This document shows, piece after piece, positions 1-12,872 of a stretch of 64,000 nt of DNA; position 1 is the stretch's first letter, and every line of letters begins with the position of its first letter. The position numbers and the translations under genes were made by a program. The stretch comes from Archegozetes longisetosus (lineage: Eukaryota; Arthropoda; Arachnida; Sarcoptiformes; Trhypochthoniidae), in NCBI GenBank assembly GCA_018873245.2, contig JAEMBT020000008.1, forward strand, positions 2,590,001 through 2,654,000, given 5' to 3'. A model generated the notes under the pieces. It was not told where the DNA came from and did no database searches. It worked only from the letters and a program-made list of their open reading frames with translations.

Positions 1-3000
1 TCAGAGAAAGTCATCCGATTCTAGTCGTGATGAGGCAAAGGCTATGTCACCTGAAACCGAAACTGTTAGTAAAGAAATTACTAATTAATTGAGAATTTAA
101 CGAGTTTTTCATATACTTGAATAGGCGCCACAATCAATACTATCTATACCAACAATGAAAAGACCAACAAGTCTTCCTCCCAAAAGACACTTGATGCGAT
201 CAGAGGATATTTTTGACGAACGAAGATCTTCGTCATCATCGGATGCATCAATGCCTCGTTCGCCGCGTTCCCCAGAATCGATCGCTTCAACTCATTACAG
301 CGCAAATATCGATGAATTTGACTCAGAGACACATGATCTGACTCCAGTACACGACATTTGCTCATCTGATCCTTCGACTGCATTTGAACCAACTACCGTT
401 ATCGAGAATGTTCAGCCAACTAAGCCTAAAGTTCCTCCTAAGCCGAGTTTTTTGACTTCGGATCCAAACAAACGTGACTTAAGTTCAACAAAAGATAATT
501 CAATTGAAGTTAAAGTAAGCGATGATGTAAAGGATGAATCAGTTTCTGAAGAAACGCCACTTGAATCTGAAGATTTGATTGAAGACTTGAAAGATATCAT
601 AAATAAAAAATTATTAGATTTGAAATCCAAAGCTGAGGAAAAAGAGTCCAAAACTGGTGAAACTTCAGAACCAATAGTGACACAAATCGAAGAAGAAGAT
701 GAAAATGTTGAGGAAGAAGATGTTGTCGATGAGTCTTCTGGTGGTGGAATTGTTTTGAGAAGATCGTTATCGGGAGAGCTCTCAACTGTTTCTGAAGTTT
801 CTGAAGAAATAAGTGCGAATGGCAATGATGGTCAAAAATCTATATCTTCTTCTGCTGAAAAAGATAATTTAGAATCAACTGAAAAAGAATCTGGAGCTCC
901 AGTGTTGACACTATCAGCAAATGGTATGTCATCTGAAAACATAGCGATTCATTCTGGAGCTACATCTCCGAGTTTGGCAGAAAGTACCACATCGGGTAGC
1001 TTTAATATTGAGGGCAATTTGACTGAACCGACTTCTGTCGCAGATTCTGATGTGGCGGCCATGGCCAAAGCAGGTAGTCTTCCGTGTATTGCTACTCATG
1101 AAGTCAAGTTTATACATGTGACTAAAGTGGCGTCGGAAGGAAGTATTGAAAAAATTTATATAAAAAAGACTACTGAAAGGTTCTAACTTTTAATTTCTTA
1201 TTTTAGAAGAGTCTCCATTGGTTGGAAAGCCCACCGATACTACTCTCACCACTGATTTAGGACCAAATGGATCTACAATTAATCGAAGATATGAGCCAAT
1301 TGTTGGACAACTCATTGATTTGGGCACTGAATCATCGCAAGCCACTGAGCGAGATATCGAAAGATCCGAATTTTCACTACAGCATCAAAGTTCACAAGAT
1401 ATAGACGAAGAATCGCTATCGTTAGACGCTCTCAATCAGAGTACTCAAAGTGTTTCTCAAAAGGAAGAAGTAGAAGCTGAGGCTGCCATTGAAGAAGCAG
1501 AAGAAGACAGTCAAGAAGAACTGGCATTAATACAGGAATTATCAACTTCTGAAAGCACTACAACTCAACAGTTTTCAGATGACAAGAAAATTGATGTTTC
1601 AGAAGAAGGTTGAGTAGAAGTCAAATAGTCTATAGACTTAGTTATTATGAGTTAGTCCTCATGTTCTTTTCTCTAACAGAAGTAGTTTCGAGCAAATCAG
1701 AAAAAATTGAAAAAATCAAAAAAATTCAAAAGAAAAGTCGCGAACATCAGCGAAACTCTTCGAGCGAAAGTCACACACTTTTATCTCAAGAAGAGTTTTA
1801 TATAATGCAACGAAGAGCTCGTTCGTTGAGTAGAAGTCCTGAGAAAGTACTTGAATCTGAATCGCCGTCTAGTCTTCATTACCAATCCTGTAGTCATCAT
1901 CATTTCACGTGCATTCAATGCGGAGAGTCAGCAAACCATCATAACGTGCCTTCTATTCTAAGAAGATCAAGACTCGAGAGAACTGGTATTTATTCAAATT
2001 TAAGTTTACGGCAAGAATATTAGGTTTAAGAGGAGGACAATTTTGTTCTAAAAGGAAGAAGACTTAGGTTTAAGATAAACAAAACTTAGGTCTGAGAGGA
2101 AGAAAGCTTAAGTCTAAAAGAAGCAAAACTTAATCAAAGTTTTATTCAATTGATTTTTATATAGAGTAATATAAAGAAAATACTCAGTAATAAAAATATA
2201 AACTAGCTGTTATTTCAAGAGATATCTTATTATTGTTCTTCACTTTTCACTTAAAGGCATTCCATATCTTTATCGAAAATCGATGACAATCGATGACATC
2301 TATTTTGATGGAGACGATGAAGAAGACGACATCGGAGTGCATACTGAGAGCTATCGATCAGCTCTTTGGGTATATATTGGACATAAAGAAGAGATGGCCG
2401 TTTGGGGACATAGAAATCCGCTCAATTCAAATGGAGATAAGTCTTTGCCGCGATCAGAATCTGATGAAAGCACTCTATCGGAGAAGGGATTTCGGAAACA
2501 CTACGAAGCAGTTACGCACCGTTTAATCCATCGCAAAGCCTCAATAGAAATGTATAAAAGAGTGCTCAACAGGACTTTTGGTGATTTTCATAATACTTAT
2601 ACCTCCTCTTCTCTTATCTTATCTTTTATGGCTTTGGTTTTTCCTGATTTTAGCTATTGAAAAATCTTTGACTCTCGTGCGAAATAATGGAGAGTTTGGT
2701 TTTCGTATACATGGCAGCCGTCCTGTAGTTGTGTCTGCAATAGAAAAAGGTTTTATAATGGGATAAAAATTATGAGATCATTTGAAAAATAAGTAATACT
2801 TTGTGCCACTTTCAGAAACAGCCGCAGAAATAAATGGACTAGAAGTAGGAGACATAATCGTTACGGTAAATGATGTGAACGTACTAGACGCGTCTCACTC
2901 AGAAGTTGTAAAGTTAGCGCATACCGGTATCTATCAATACTAAAATACTTTGAATCACCTTATATTTGATCTTATACTTGATGCTTGTCTTGCTCAAGGT

Positions 3001-4810
3001 TCTGATACTCTTAAACTTGAAGTTTGCTGTACTTCTAAATCTATTAAGAAAAATCAACCACCATTGGAGCACGATATCATTATGAACGGATATCTCTCAC
3101 GATTGACTGAAAAATCAATTGATAAAGAAAGTGGTGATAGTCAAAAACAAATTGGGACCAATAAATTATGGCGAAGACGTTGGTTTGTGCTTAAGTCAGA
3201 CTATTGTTTATATTGGTATAAAAATCCAAAAGTAAGAGAAGAAATAATTGGAAATAATTAGAAATTAAAATCAATGAATTGGTATTTAGTGCACAGATCC
3301 AGTGGGAGCCATATCACTACAAGGCTATTGCGCTGGTGTGTCGCAGGAAACTATTTGCGGTCAATCGTTTGTTTTTCGTTTAGTACGATATGCTACGCCA
3401 CAGAAGTATTTCGCAGCTAATGATAGCGAAACTGCTGGACAATGGGTTAACGCGCTTAATCAATCTGCCACCAGGACTAATCAAGTAATTGCTTCTTTAT
3501 GTTTCTGCTCAATGCCTCAAAGATTAAACCTTTTGTTTAATAATTTATTATAACTAATTCATTTATGACTCTATGTTGTAGAGAAGGTTCAGTTCACTTA
3601 ACACACACTCAAAAGTTGTGACCTATTATTAGGTTAGGTTAGGTTATTTTTTCAAATATACTCTTCATTATAATCAGACTGATTTGATGAAACCAATTTC
3701 ATTTTGCTTATAAATCTCTTTCTGATCATTTATCACCGAATCGGGTCAGGTTTAAGCTTTATTAACCTTAGAAATTGTTTAGTGCCAAGTGCAGAAAAAT
3801 TTTGCATGGAAAACGAGAACAACTGGCTGAGTCTGAGTTAATTTTGATTTTAATGGATAATACAGCCTAAATCGCTTAAAATAAATCCGCTTATAGTGAG
3901 CACTGTTACTGCATCCAACACAGAATCCCGTGTTGATTAAGATAGGATAAAGTGAATTTAGCTTATAGTTGATGCTTTTGGCCAGAAAAACCTGTTCACT
4001 ATAAACCAATTAAAGTGTAAACCATATTTCAAATAAGAATATTTCAGCTTAATTCTATTGAATAGTTATAAGCATTTGAAGAGTAGGAAACAAGTAAAAT
4101 AGCATTTTAATAAATTATCATTTTTTCTCTATCACTTTCTACAGTAAGACCGAATTTAAGTTTATTTCATGTATATTCGTGTCCTAAATCCTTACGCTGA
4201 AAGCTTTTGAAAAGGTTTCTTAAGATATAAACTTTTATTATATAGATCGATCCCTATATTGACACAACACTTCATAACATACACAAAAATCCACTTTCCT
4301 TCAAACATCTGGATTGTTATGGATATTTAGGAAAATTTAACAAAAGAAGAAAAGTTTGGAGACATCGATATTTTGTTTTAAAAGATGCCTGTCTTTACTT
4401 CTATCATGACGCCAATTCTAATACAGCATTAGGTATTTAATCATTGTTAATCTAATTTAACCCAACCCAACCTAACCTAACTCACTGAACCTAACCTATT
4501 CCTATCTCTCTTCACATTTCATTGGACTCCATTATCTTCAAACTAATCCTTAAACTACTTTGCAGGTGTTTTCTATTTGCACGGATATAAAGTGCAAAGT
4601 TGTTCAATGATAGGTAAAAAGCATACTTTCGAAATAATTCCTCCAGAACCTAAATTCAGGCATTTATGGCTTTTGGCTGAATCTGATGCCGACAAAAAGA
4701 GGTAATTATTTATTTACAAGTATTTTTCCATTTACTCAACCATTATCTCTCTTTATAGATGGTTAGCGGCTTTAGAATATTCTATCGACAGATGGATTAA
4801 ACTAAAATAG
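1..4810 (+). CDS. Gene A: disordered protein with C-terminal PDZ-PH-PH (5' end outside window)
   Basis: Probable membrane-associated scaffold, inferred from its domains. Exons: 1-64, 125-1142, 1207-1608, 1680-1985, 2257-2580, 2654-2749, 2816-2926, 2999-3231, 3290-3484, 4246-4432, 4566-4701, 4759-4810. All introns are GT-AG and all phases agree, giving 1040 residues read from base 2 to TAG. The first ~600 residues are Ser/Glu-rich and disordered, with a proline motif ([11 protein letters not shown]), the block [19 protein letters not shown] and a Cys/His cluster ([14 protein letters not shown]). A conserved block ([12 protein letters not shown] to IEMYKR) precedes a PDZ domain (GEFGFRIHG, about residues 706-790), PH1 (NGYLSRL to WVNALNQ) and PH2 (CYGYLGKF to [12 protein letters not shown]). 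The 3' end of exon 2 is the least certain junction. An AATAAA lies at 4812. The family is not identified; CNK-type PDZ-PH scaffolds are only a loose comparison. Gene B at 36409-45374 is a paralogue. Confidence 0.85.
2027..2130. repeat. Purine-rich imperfect tandem repeat in an intron of gene A
   Basis: Roughly three imperfect ~35-bp units built around ACTTAGGTTTAAGA / ACTTAGGTCTGAGAGGAAGAA fill part of the 271-bp intron 1986-2256. Four copies of a TTAAG/TTAGG-like core are visible. No function is evident. Confidence 0.5.
3485..4245 (+). other. Longest intron in gene A (761 bp), with a telomere-like tract
   Basis: This intron separates the PH1 exon from the PH2 exon. It begins GTAATT and ends TATATAG, and both flanking exons are phase 0. 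It contains a TTAGG tract at 3629-3646. One unrelated 76-codon open frame on the other strand (3779-4009) has no recognisable domain. I see no other structure. Confidence 0.7.
3629..3646. repeat. Telomere-like TTAGG tract
   Basis: Three TTAGG pentamers followed by TTA, inside the 761-bp intron of gene A. TTAGG is the ancestral arthropod telomere repeat. The tract is short and interstitial. Confidence 0.7.
4461..4498. repeat. Telomere-like CCTAA-rich tract
   Basis: CCCAACCCAACCTAACCTAA, then after a short gap AACCTAACCTA, in the intron 4433-4565 of gene A. Here the complementary strand carries TTAGG. The units are degenerate. Confidence 0.6.
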
Positions 4811-5313
4811 AAATAAACTCGTCAAAAGTGATATTTTTAATCATTTGTATTTTAAAAGTTTAGAAATAATAATAATTAACCAAAACTTTTTCTATCAAAC
4901 CAATAGATAATTAAGAGTTGATGTAATTTTTAAACTTTCAAAGTTTTTAAATCTGTATTTTAAGAAAATTCGAAGCTAACAATAAATCAAAACTGTTATC
5001 AAATTATCAATTGGTTTATGTCAGAAAATCTTTAGAAGAGTTTGAATTGAAATAAGAAATTAAATAAGATATCGTAATATTTATTGAATCAATATATAAA
5101 AGACGATATTTGGCACAAATAGAAAAATACAATCATATGGAAATAACGACTTTAGGGCAATTAAACTTGAATTGAAAAATAACTTTTAAATGATTTATGA
5201 ATGACCAGAGAATGATAACTTTAAATGATTGGTAAATTTACAACTCAATGAGCAAACAATATAAACTCAGATTATGACTAAGCATTCCTAAACTGATAAA
5301 TAGTATGAATAGC
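4811..5313. other. Tail-to-tail spacer between gene A and the HP1-like gene
   Basis: About 500 bp between two convergent genes. It holds AATAAA at 4812-4817 for gene A and, on the other strand, AATAAA (TTTATT at 5080-5085) about 230 bp past the HP1-like stop. Otherwise it is A+T-rich with no open frame of interest. Confidence 0.6.
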
Positions 5314-5940
5314 TTATTTGAAAACCAGATTCTTCTCGTAGAAATTTATGACAATCTGCGGACACTTGGCGTTGGCTAACTTTGCGGGCACGAGATCGGC
5401 ACAATTTTCTCCTTTCCATTTAATAAGAAACATTAGTTCTCCCATTCTCTCCGTTGCGCCACAAATTCTCTCTGCTTCCAGTTTCCTATCAAAACCTTTC
5501 ACTTCGACTCCGGTCTCCTCTGAACTTGCCTTCAACTTCTTCTTACTCTTGGTCCCATCAGATGCAACGTTTCTCTTCTTATTTTCCTTCTTCTCGTTCT
5601 TACTCTTGTCGTTTTTCTTCAACTTTGGTGACTGTTTGACATCTTTTTGATTAATGATTTGAGTAGAGTTGAGGGAATGGTCAGTTGTATTGTGGTTATT
5701 GTGATCATTGTTGTGGTGCTGTTGTTCAAACTGGTGAATGAGTTGATGGCAGACTAAAGTGTCTTTTCTCTCCCAAGTATTATCTTCATCGCCAAATCCT
5801 TTCCATTTGAGATAATACTCAACTTGACCATTAATAGTTCTCTTGTTCAATACCTTCTCGACTACAAATTGTTGTTCCTCTTCGCACATTTGATTTTTGT
5901 GGTCCGAGTTCGGATCGTTTTGATCAGCCGTTGTGTCCAT
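5314..5940 (-). CDS. HP1-like chromodomain/chromoshadow protein
   Basis: A 208-residue intronless gene for a heterochromatin protein 1 family member, which would bind methylated H3K9 and dimerise in the nucleus. The chromodomain spans about residues 24-73 (FVVEKV, LKWKGF, NTWE). The aromatic cage reads F25, W46, F49, so the usual first Tyr is Phe. A Lys/Asn/His-rich hinge carries a basic run around residues 104-137. The chromoshadow domain is residues 149-208 ([15 protein letters not shown] to [12 protein letters not shown]). Ile198 matches the HP1 dimer-interface Ile, but the protein ends at LVFK, so the PxVxL-binding Trp of human HP1-alpha (W174) is Phe207 and the tail is absent. Intronless structure would fit a retrocopy or simple intron loss. 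Family assignment is firm; the exact orthologue is not. Confidence 0.93.
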   Translation of the reverse strand: MDTTADQNDPNSDHKNQMCEEEQQFVVEKVLNKRTINGQVEYYLKWKGFGDEDNTWERKDTLVCHQLIHQFEQQHHNNDHNNHNTTDHSLNSTQIINQKDVKQSPKLKKNDKSKNEKKENKKRNVASDGTKSKKKLKASSEETGVEVKGFDRKLEAERICGATERMGELMFLIKWKGENCADLVPAKLANAKCPQIVINFYEKNLVFK

Positions 5941-6745
5941 TAATACAAATACTGATCAAAATAGTAATTAATGAATGATCGCAATTAATTGAATACAATA
6001 TAAATGATTTGTAATAGAATAAAGCAATTGAGTAAATATATGAAATGATTATTAACTAAAATTGAAACTGAAAGGAAGTGTTGTGTTTTTATTTAAATCT
6101 AAACATTTAAAAAGATTACATCACATAAAAGCACTATTGTACGGAAAGTACGTCCATATGTTTGTGCAAATACGTCAATACATTAGCCGATCAAACGTTT
6201 TGTACGATTGAATGCATAAGGAAAAGACTATTCTATCATATTCTTATAGTTTATATTATTTCTAAACGTCCACTTCTAATCTAACCACATTTTCAGTTAA
6301 TCAATTTCTAAGCGTTTCATTAGTGAACTGTCTATTTGTGACCTAAAATGCACTCAAGTTCATAAAGCCATATAAGAGATTCAAATGAAGTTTATTTAGG
6401 AAAACAAAATTTAACTAAGTTTTCAACTGTCCAAGAATTTGAGATAAAACACATATAAAACTAGCGAAGATCTGAGTGAGCGGATTTAACGTTTACTAAG
6501 TTTTATAAGTATTCAAAACGTTTTTTATTAATTCCTATAAAACTTGATGCATTTCATTCAACTTGAGTCATAAAGTGTTGAACTTATGCTTCACTTGTTT
6601 ACAAGTCATTCAATTGCCATCAATTAAGCATTAGTTAAGTTGATTGTTATAAACGGATCGGTTGTTCACTTTAATGTCACAGAGATCTATAGCTTAAAAG
6701 TGAATGTTAGGAGATATTAAAAGTATAATATAAACATAGATTCAA

Positions 6746-6878
6746 AGCGATGTAATAAGTGCTGCCCCTGGCCGACACATTTGAAACTACAATATACATT
6801 GTATTCTGTTCTGCAAAACTATTGGCTTCTTAGCTCTATCTGTAAATGTATGGACCAGGGGCAGCACTTACGCAATAG
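6746..6878. repeat. G+C-rich inverted repeat / hairpin
   Basis: AAGTGCTGCCCCTGG at 6757-6771 is matched perfectly by its reverse complement at 6855-6869. Pairing continues inward (ACATTT against AAATGT) for a stem of about 27 bp with a few mismatches, around a loop of about 60 nt. The arms are far richer in G+C than their surroundings. It could be a small fold-back MITE or a structured RNA; the sequence alone does not decide. Confidence 0.7.
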
Positions 6879-9800
6879 CATGATTTCTAATCTATAGATA
6901 TCATATATCAAATATTTGCTCTTTTCCTTCAGATCTAATTTTAGTGACAAGTCGCATGCTTTTAAAGTAATTCTTATCTTCAATACTAGACTTTTATTGC
7001 GAAATATTCTATAGTCTGATCGAGTGAGTTCAAGTTTTCAAGTCAACCTTAAGCTTGTTCGCAAGGTTTTAACTTTCAGATAGATTTGTAATATTGAAAG
7101 TGAACTTGGCCTTGTTATCTACTAGCGCCGTAGCCAGGATCTTTTGGCCTGGGGGATAAGGGTTTAAAACAAAATGTTCTGATCCGTAGAGGCAACACAC
7201 ATATTCTCATTAAAATATCTGTTAATTAGTCTCAAACGATTGGTTAGTATCTAACGATAAGCTAATCAATTAATGTGTCAAATACAGTCTCAAACTATTT
7301 TGTCAGATTTTTTGGTCACAGAGCTACACTTAAGTTTTTGAGAAATTGTCTGGGGAGCTATAATCTCCTAACCTCTAGCTGTAATTGTGATTTGGCAAAA
7401 TGGTTGACAGAATGCTAGCTCTAATTGTAGTTGTTGATAAATGTGAACAATGAAATTATGGTTGCAACTCATGAAGATATAAAAATATTTCTTAAATTGA
7501 TTTGATCACTAAAATAAGCAGAGCTTAGAAGTGAGCGATATAAGTGTAAACGGTGAAAAAGTAATTACAACATAATTGCTATTTTCTTATTTTTTGCTTC
7601 AAACTCAATAGACGTCAAAATGATTAGCGTTTTAGTAATAAAGAAAAGTAAAGAAAACTTTTTTGGTTACTTCTGGAACTAAAGTAGAAATAGCTAATGA
7701 TTAAGCCTGAGGCTATACGAAAGACTCATAGACGTTTAATCTTGCGCAAAATGGTAACTCAATGAAGGCATGCAAAGCAAGCACATCAGTTCTTATCTGA
7801 AACTTTCTTCCGTAAACACCAATCATTCGATGTTAGGTCACGTATTGTTTTCTTTGGGTATTACTCATTCGCAGAATCAGATCTGATAGATTTGATGTAA
7901 ACAATGCATTTATGTATCGCTTCATATATTCCAATCATCTGTTCCGTTTATACGGAATTTCATTCTGCTTTCTATCTGATGGTTTGCTTCTACACTCTAA
8001 ACTTAATAATCATTGATAGCAACCAGAACTGATATGTTGGTTATGGGATGCTTTCCATTAGACCATAATGTCTTCAGAAACTTGATATTCAATATAGCAA
8101 TAAAAGAAAATTAGAAATCAGGTTTGGCAACAGATTGATATGTGTAAAAGGCAGGTTAGCACAGAAACGACTCTTTTCTTGTTGCTATCGTGGGTTATTA
8201 ATTTTTCAACTGTAATCTCATTCATATCATCATTCACATGATCCTGACGTTGAAGCTCTCAGTTTGAGGAGTACTGAATGTTAAACAAATGCCTGAATTC
8301 CTTTGAGAATCTCTTGCATAATAATAGGGGATGAAATAGGTTTGATCCGAAATGAAAAAGCATCTAAAATTGATTGGTTTTACTTGTTCCGAAAATAGCA
8401 AATATTTGTCAGTAATGCAATAAAACTGAACTATTTGCCTATAAATAATTCCTATATTTCAATACTCAATCATTACGTGAATCAATCGTCTCTCAATAAA
8501 TGTCAATCTTATAGACTTAAAAGTTGATTTGAAGTTTGCGTCATTCTTGTTTATGATTTTTATAACAAAAAAGTTGTCATTCAATAGAGTTTTGTTGAGT
8601 TTATATAGTATATAAGGCTTTACTAAAATTTGATCTAAGACTTAGCGCATTATCACCTCATTATATAACTTACGAAAAATATCTTTCATACGCCTAATTA
8701 GCACTAAACACGTGAAGACCATGAAAAACTATAAATAGTTTGCGTGCTTTTAGTTTTACTTATTTTGTTATTTTATCTGCATTTCATATCCGACTCGACT
8801 TTATTCTGCACTTAATTCACAATTTTATAGAAAGTGACATAAATATTTGAATAACTTGTCAGATCCTAACAGACAACAAATATATGTTCTAAATATATCT
8901 TATTATTACTAGAGGCTCAGATATAGATACAAATAATATGAATTTTACTAATTTGATCCTATACTAAAATTTAAATTAAAAGTTAGAACTGAATTGAATT
9001 GGCAAATACACAAAGTTCAGGTATTTGACCATACGTTATTAGTCTACCAAACTGTGGCAAGGTAGGCTTTGTACATGAATTAGGCAATAAATAGATAATT
9101 AAAACACATTTGTTTTCTTCTAAATTACCAAATTGATTGTTATTTGCAAAGAGATTGGGAATAAGGATTAGTATTAAAATTCTATTGAGTTTCAGTACGA
9201 GTGTATTGACTTTGTAAATTGTAGCATTAACTACAGTATAGTTCTTTGTTCGTAAATTGATATTTTATTAGGTTTTAGTCAAAACTGCTTAAAACTGACC
9301 CAAACAGAACACGTCTAGTCTAAAATGATATCTTATAAAACAGATTAAATACAATTTGAAATCATTTGTATTTCATTTATTTGATAGCTTAGTATTGACT
9401 TTTGTTCAAAAATTTAATTGACAATAACAATAATGCCCAAAGTAAAAGTTACCATCAGGCAAAAACCTCCAAAAATTGTGAACAAATGACGAAGTTTGAA
9501 TATAATATATTTTTTATTTACCAAAGTATGCTCCCAAATAATGGAGTTTTTGTTACCAGTTTATCAACCCAATGACGGGTTTTATTTTACTTGAACTTTG
9601 TATCTATCTACTGGTCAATTTTTTCAATTCATCAATAATGAGTAATTCAAAATATGCTTTCATTAAACAGTGTATTTTTCAAACTAACTCTTAAATTAAC
9701 TCAATATTTATAATTTTGATTATATTATAATTTGTTGAACAAAATTTCATTCCGAAAGTTGTTGTCTAGAACTTTATGCCTATATCCAAAGTGAAATGCA

Positions 9801-12789
9801 ATTGACGTAAAGTTCATTACTTTGAGATGATTAGATGCTGTTCACTTTATATACTGACAATTGGGATTGCTTGCAAGTTTCGAAACATAAAAACTTAGTT
9901 TCCCAAGTTTATCTAAGAAGAAAGATCCGAATCTTTTTGAACAGAATAACTTGTTTTCGCTGTTATCAAATTGGAGAGAAGTTGCAATAGATTGAGATTA
10001 AGGGATTAAGATTTGTTAAGATTGGTAAATTTATGTTATAGTTATAGTATATGATATAGAGGTTTCATAAATAATTTCTCGATCATTTTATAATTTTCGT
10101 TATATTAGTGTTTTTATTATCGATCCATCAGTTTCTTAACAAGGATTCCAAAGCAATACCTCTATAAGAATAAAATCTTTTACTGTTTTATAAAGGCTTT
10201 AGAACAAGATTTGGAAATTTTATTTTTCGAAACTTAGTGTTTGGAAACTTCGAAGTGCAACCGAATATGAGATAAAAGCGATTGATTCTTGAGATGTTTA
10301 ACAGGCTGTTCATAAAGATTTTACGTTAACATTATTTAAGATAACAATAAATATAAAACTAAAGTATTGAGGTATAAATCGATCAAAAGCAGTTCTCAAT
10401 TACCGAAATGGCGAGAGATTCGATAGAAAAAATATGCCGTCATCTTCAATCTGGTTGTGTGATTATTTCAATTACATCATGTCTATAACTTAAGGAAATA
10501 TTTGATTATTTGTGCCTCAGTGTTAGGTATTTCTGGTATTTTTCACTAACATTTTAACTGCTTAGTGATAGATATTATAATTAAAGTTATCTAAGCACCA
10601 GATATCAAGTATTAAACTATCAATTTTTATTCAAACAATATTCATATTGATTATAAATATGATAATAATAGAAAAAGTTTGCTCTCAGTTTGCACTTTAT
10701 TTTCTTTATTAGACATCTTAAAAGTTTCTCATATTTACTAAGTATGAAAAACAGTCACATTTTTCCTTTCATTTCTTACTTTCTAAATATCCAATTTCTC
10801 TTAATCTCTTAAGTCTTCTCGATCACAAAACTCCTCTAGTTCTTCAGCTTAGTTTTTATATTCGAGTTTTGTTCAGATTTGAACATAAATTCCGGGAAAA
10901 TTTCAGAGCGTTCGAACATTCGATATTTTGAAGATTGGGCAACAAATTTATTTGATTAATCTATTTTTTGTGGCTCAATGAACAGAATCTAGCATGAGAT
11001 TCGAGCCGAGATATTATTTTTGATAGAACGAATTACGTATAATGCATAAAAACATTTGTCTTAAATTCAAGTCTCTTTCCATCCTTTCAACCATTAAAAA
11101 CTTTTGCAATACTTATTCATATGAAATCTGTTTAAGGCAACTTGCCGAACAAATATTTACAAAATTTGTCACTTCGATCGATTAGATAAGTGTTTGATTT
11201 TACTAAGTTAATTATATTTGAATATAACTTGTATTTATAATTAAACCAGTGACTTGTTTGCACTCCTGCCTGACAGTCAATCTACATATTTTCGCCTACT
11301 CTTTTGTCCATTAGATTTTTCAACAATTAGTCAACAAATCAACGAACTAATTTATAGTCAAATGGATTAATTTGTCTGCAAGAAATGTCTTTTTCTGAAC
11401 TCTATTCTCCCATACACTGAAAAGTTATCTTCAATTCAGCTAAATTGTCTTCAGTTAATATTTCAGTTCTACTATGTTTTCTATTATCTGAATTGATGTT
11501 TTCTTTTAAATTAAAAAATAAATTTTCATAATGCTTCTCAATTGAAAATATTCAAAGCCGGAACTTTAGACAAGTATGAAAAAATATTGTGCTTTACTAA
11601 AGATTGAAAATATTATTGCAAATAACACATCATAAGTTTAGGTTGGGTTAGTTAGCATTAACCTTGACTTAACGGCAAAATGAGCATGATTCACAATGAT
11701 TCTTTAGCCCATTGCGTGCTATAGACTTCAGTAAAATTGGTATAGTTTTTCAAATTCAAATCACATCCGTCTCAATCAGTACATTCTTTGGATGATAAAT
11801 GAGATTAAAAATGGTTTTAGTCTTTTATAAACCTTAAACTTTTCAAATATTAATTAAATTGATATATTTCTTGGTGAATAATCAAGTATTTTGTTTTCAA
11901 CTTCTCATATTAAATCTAAATTATAAGAATTTTAATATAAATGTTTTTGAGTCTAAACTAGTTTTGATGACTTATAGTTAATTATTTTTGTGTTGAGCTC
12001 AGACGTCATAATCATAAAAATCTATTAACTACAAGAAATGAATTAACCATAAATTTTCAATAAAAAATTCATAATAAGTAGAGTAATTATTGGTTTGGAG
12101 TTGAGTAGGAATTAAACTATTTATAACACGAAATAAGTTTTGTATAAAATTATAAAATCGATTTCTTTTTCGCATTAAACGAAAGCAATCGAATACATAA
12201 TTGAGTGAAAAATAATGAAAAAGTAAAAATAGACTAACAATTTTTATAAAAATATTCTCGAATAAGGCTATTATCAGAATATTCTTGACTAAGTCTGTTA
12301 TCGCAAATTTAAAATATCTTTTTAAGAATAGGTGGAAATCAAGTTTTTCAATTGTATGATTCAGACTTTTCAAAATAGAAAATTCAATTAAATAAAATAT
12401 TCATAATAAGATTAGTCTAAATATAGATTTAGTCAAAATAATCGTTCATTTGTTGTGACTGTCGATTGAGATATGAATGAAAAAGTTTGGTTTGAAAGTC
12501 ATTTATATAAAGCCCTGAAATTGCAATCAGAGGACTGAAAAGGAGTGAAACAAAAGCCTAATTAATGATTAAAATAATTGGATATAAAAGTTAGTGTATT
12601 AGATAAAAGGAGAATATCAGTTGGAAATCTGTCTGTTATTCTCTTACAAACTCTTCATTGAAAGAGAATATCGACCAAACAAAAGAGCAAAAGTCTGTTA
12701 AGAGTCTGCGTTTAGAAACAAATGGGCAAAAGATTGGAAATGACGCGAATGGAGTGATCAATACGGGAGTTATGGTGATATGGATAGTA

Positions 12790-12872
12790 GCGGAATAAAG
12801 AATAAGGCGGTAGAGAATAAGGTGTAGAGTATAAGGTCTAGAGAATAAGGCGGTAGAGAATAAGGTCTATAG
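12790..12872 (+). repeat. Minisatellite, GTAGAGAATAAGG-like units
   Basis: About five imperfect units of GAATAAGG(C/T)(G/C)(G/T)TAGA of 14-18 bp run in tandem. Two longer 36-bp super-units (AATAAGGCGGTAGAGAATAA...) repeat almost exactly. Confidence 0.65.

Noticed and set aside
144-1117. Open frames on the minus strand opposite gene A
   Set aside because: They mirror Ser/Glu-rich codons of the real exon and show no domain; gene A is supported by paralogue conservation.
1074-1206. Alternative intron of gene A starting GTAGTC at 1074
   Set aside because: In phase, but it would remove GSLPCI, which is conserved in gene B (GSFPCI). The donor GTATTG at 1143 keeps it.
5348-5650. 100-codon plus-strand frame opposite the HP1-like gene
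   Set aside because: Antisense of the Lys-rich hinge and chromoshadow domain; Phe/Ser-rich composition is a mirror effect.
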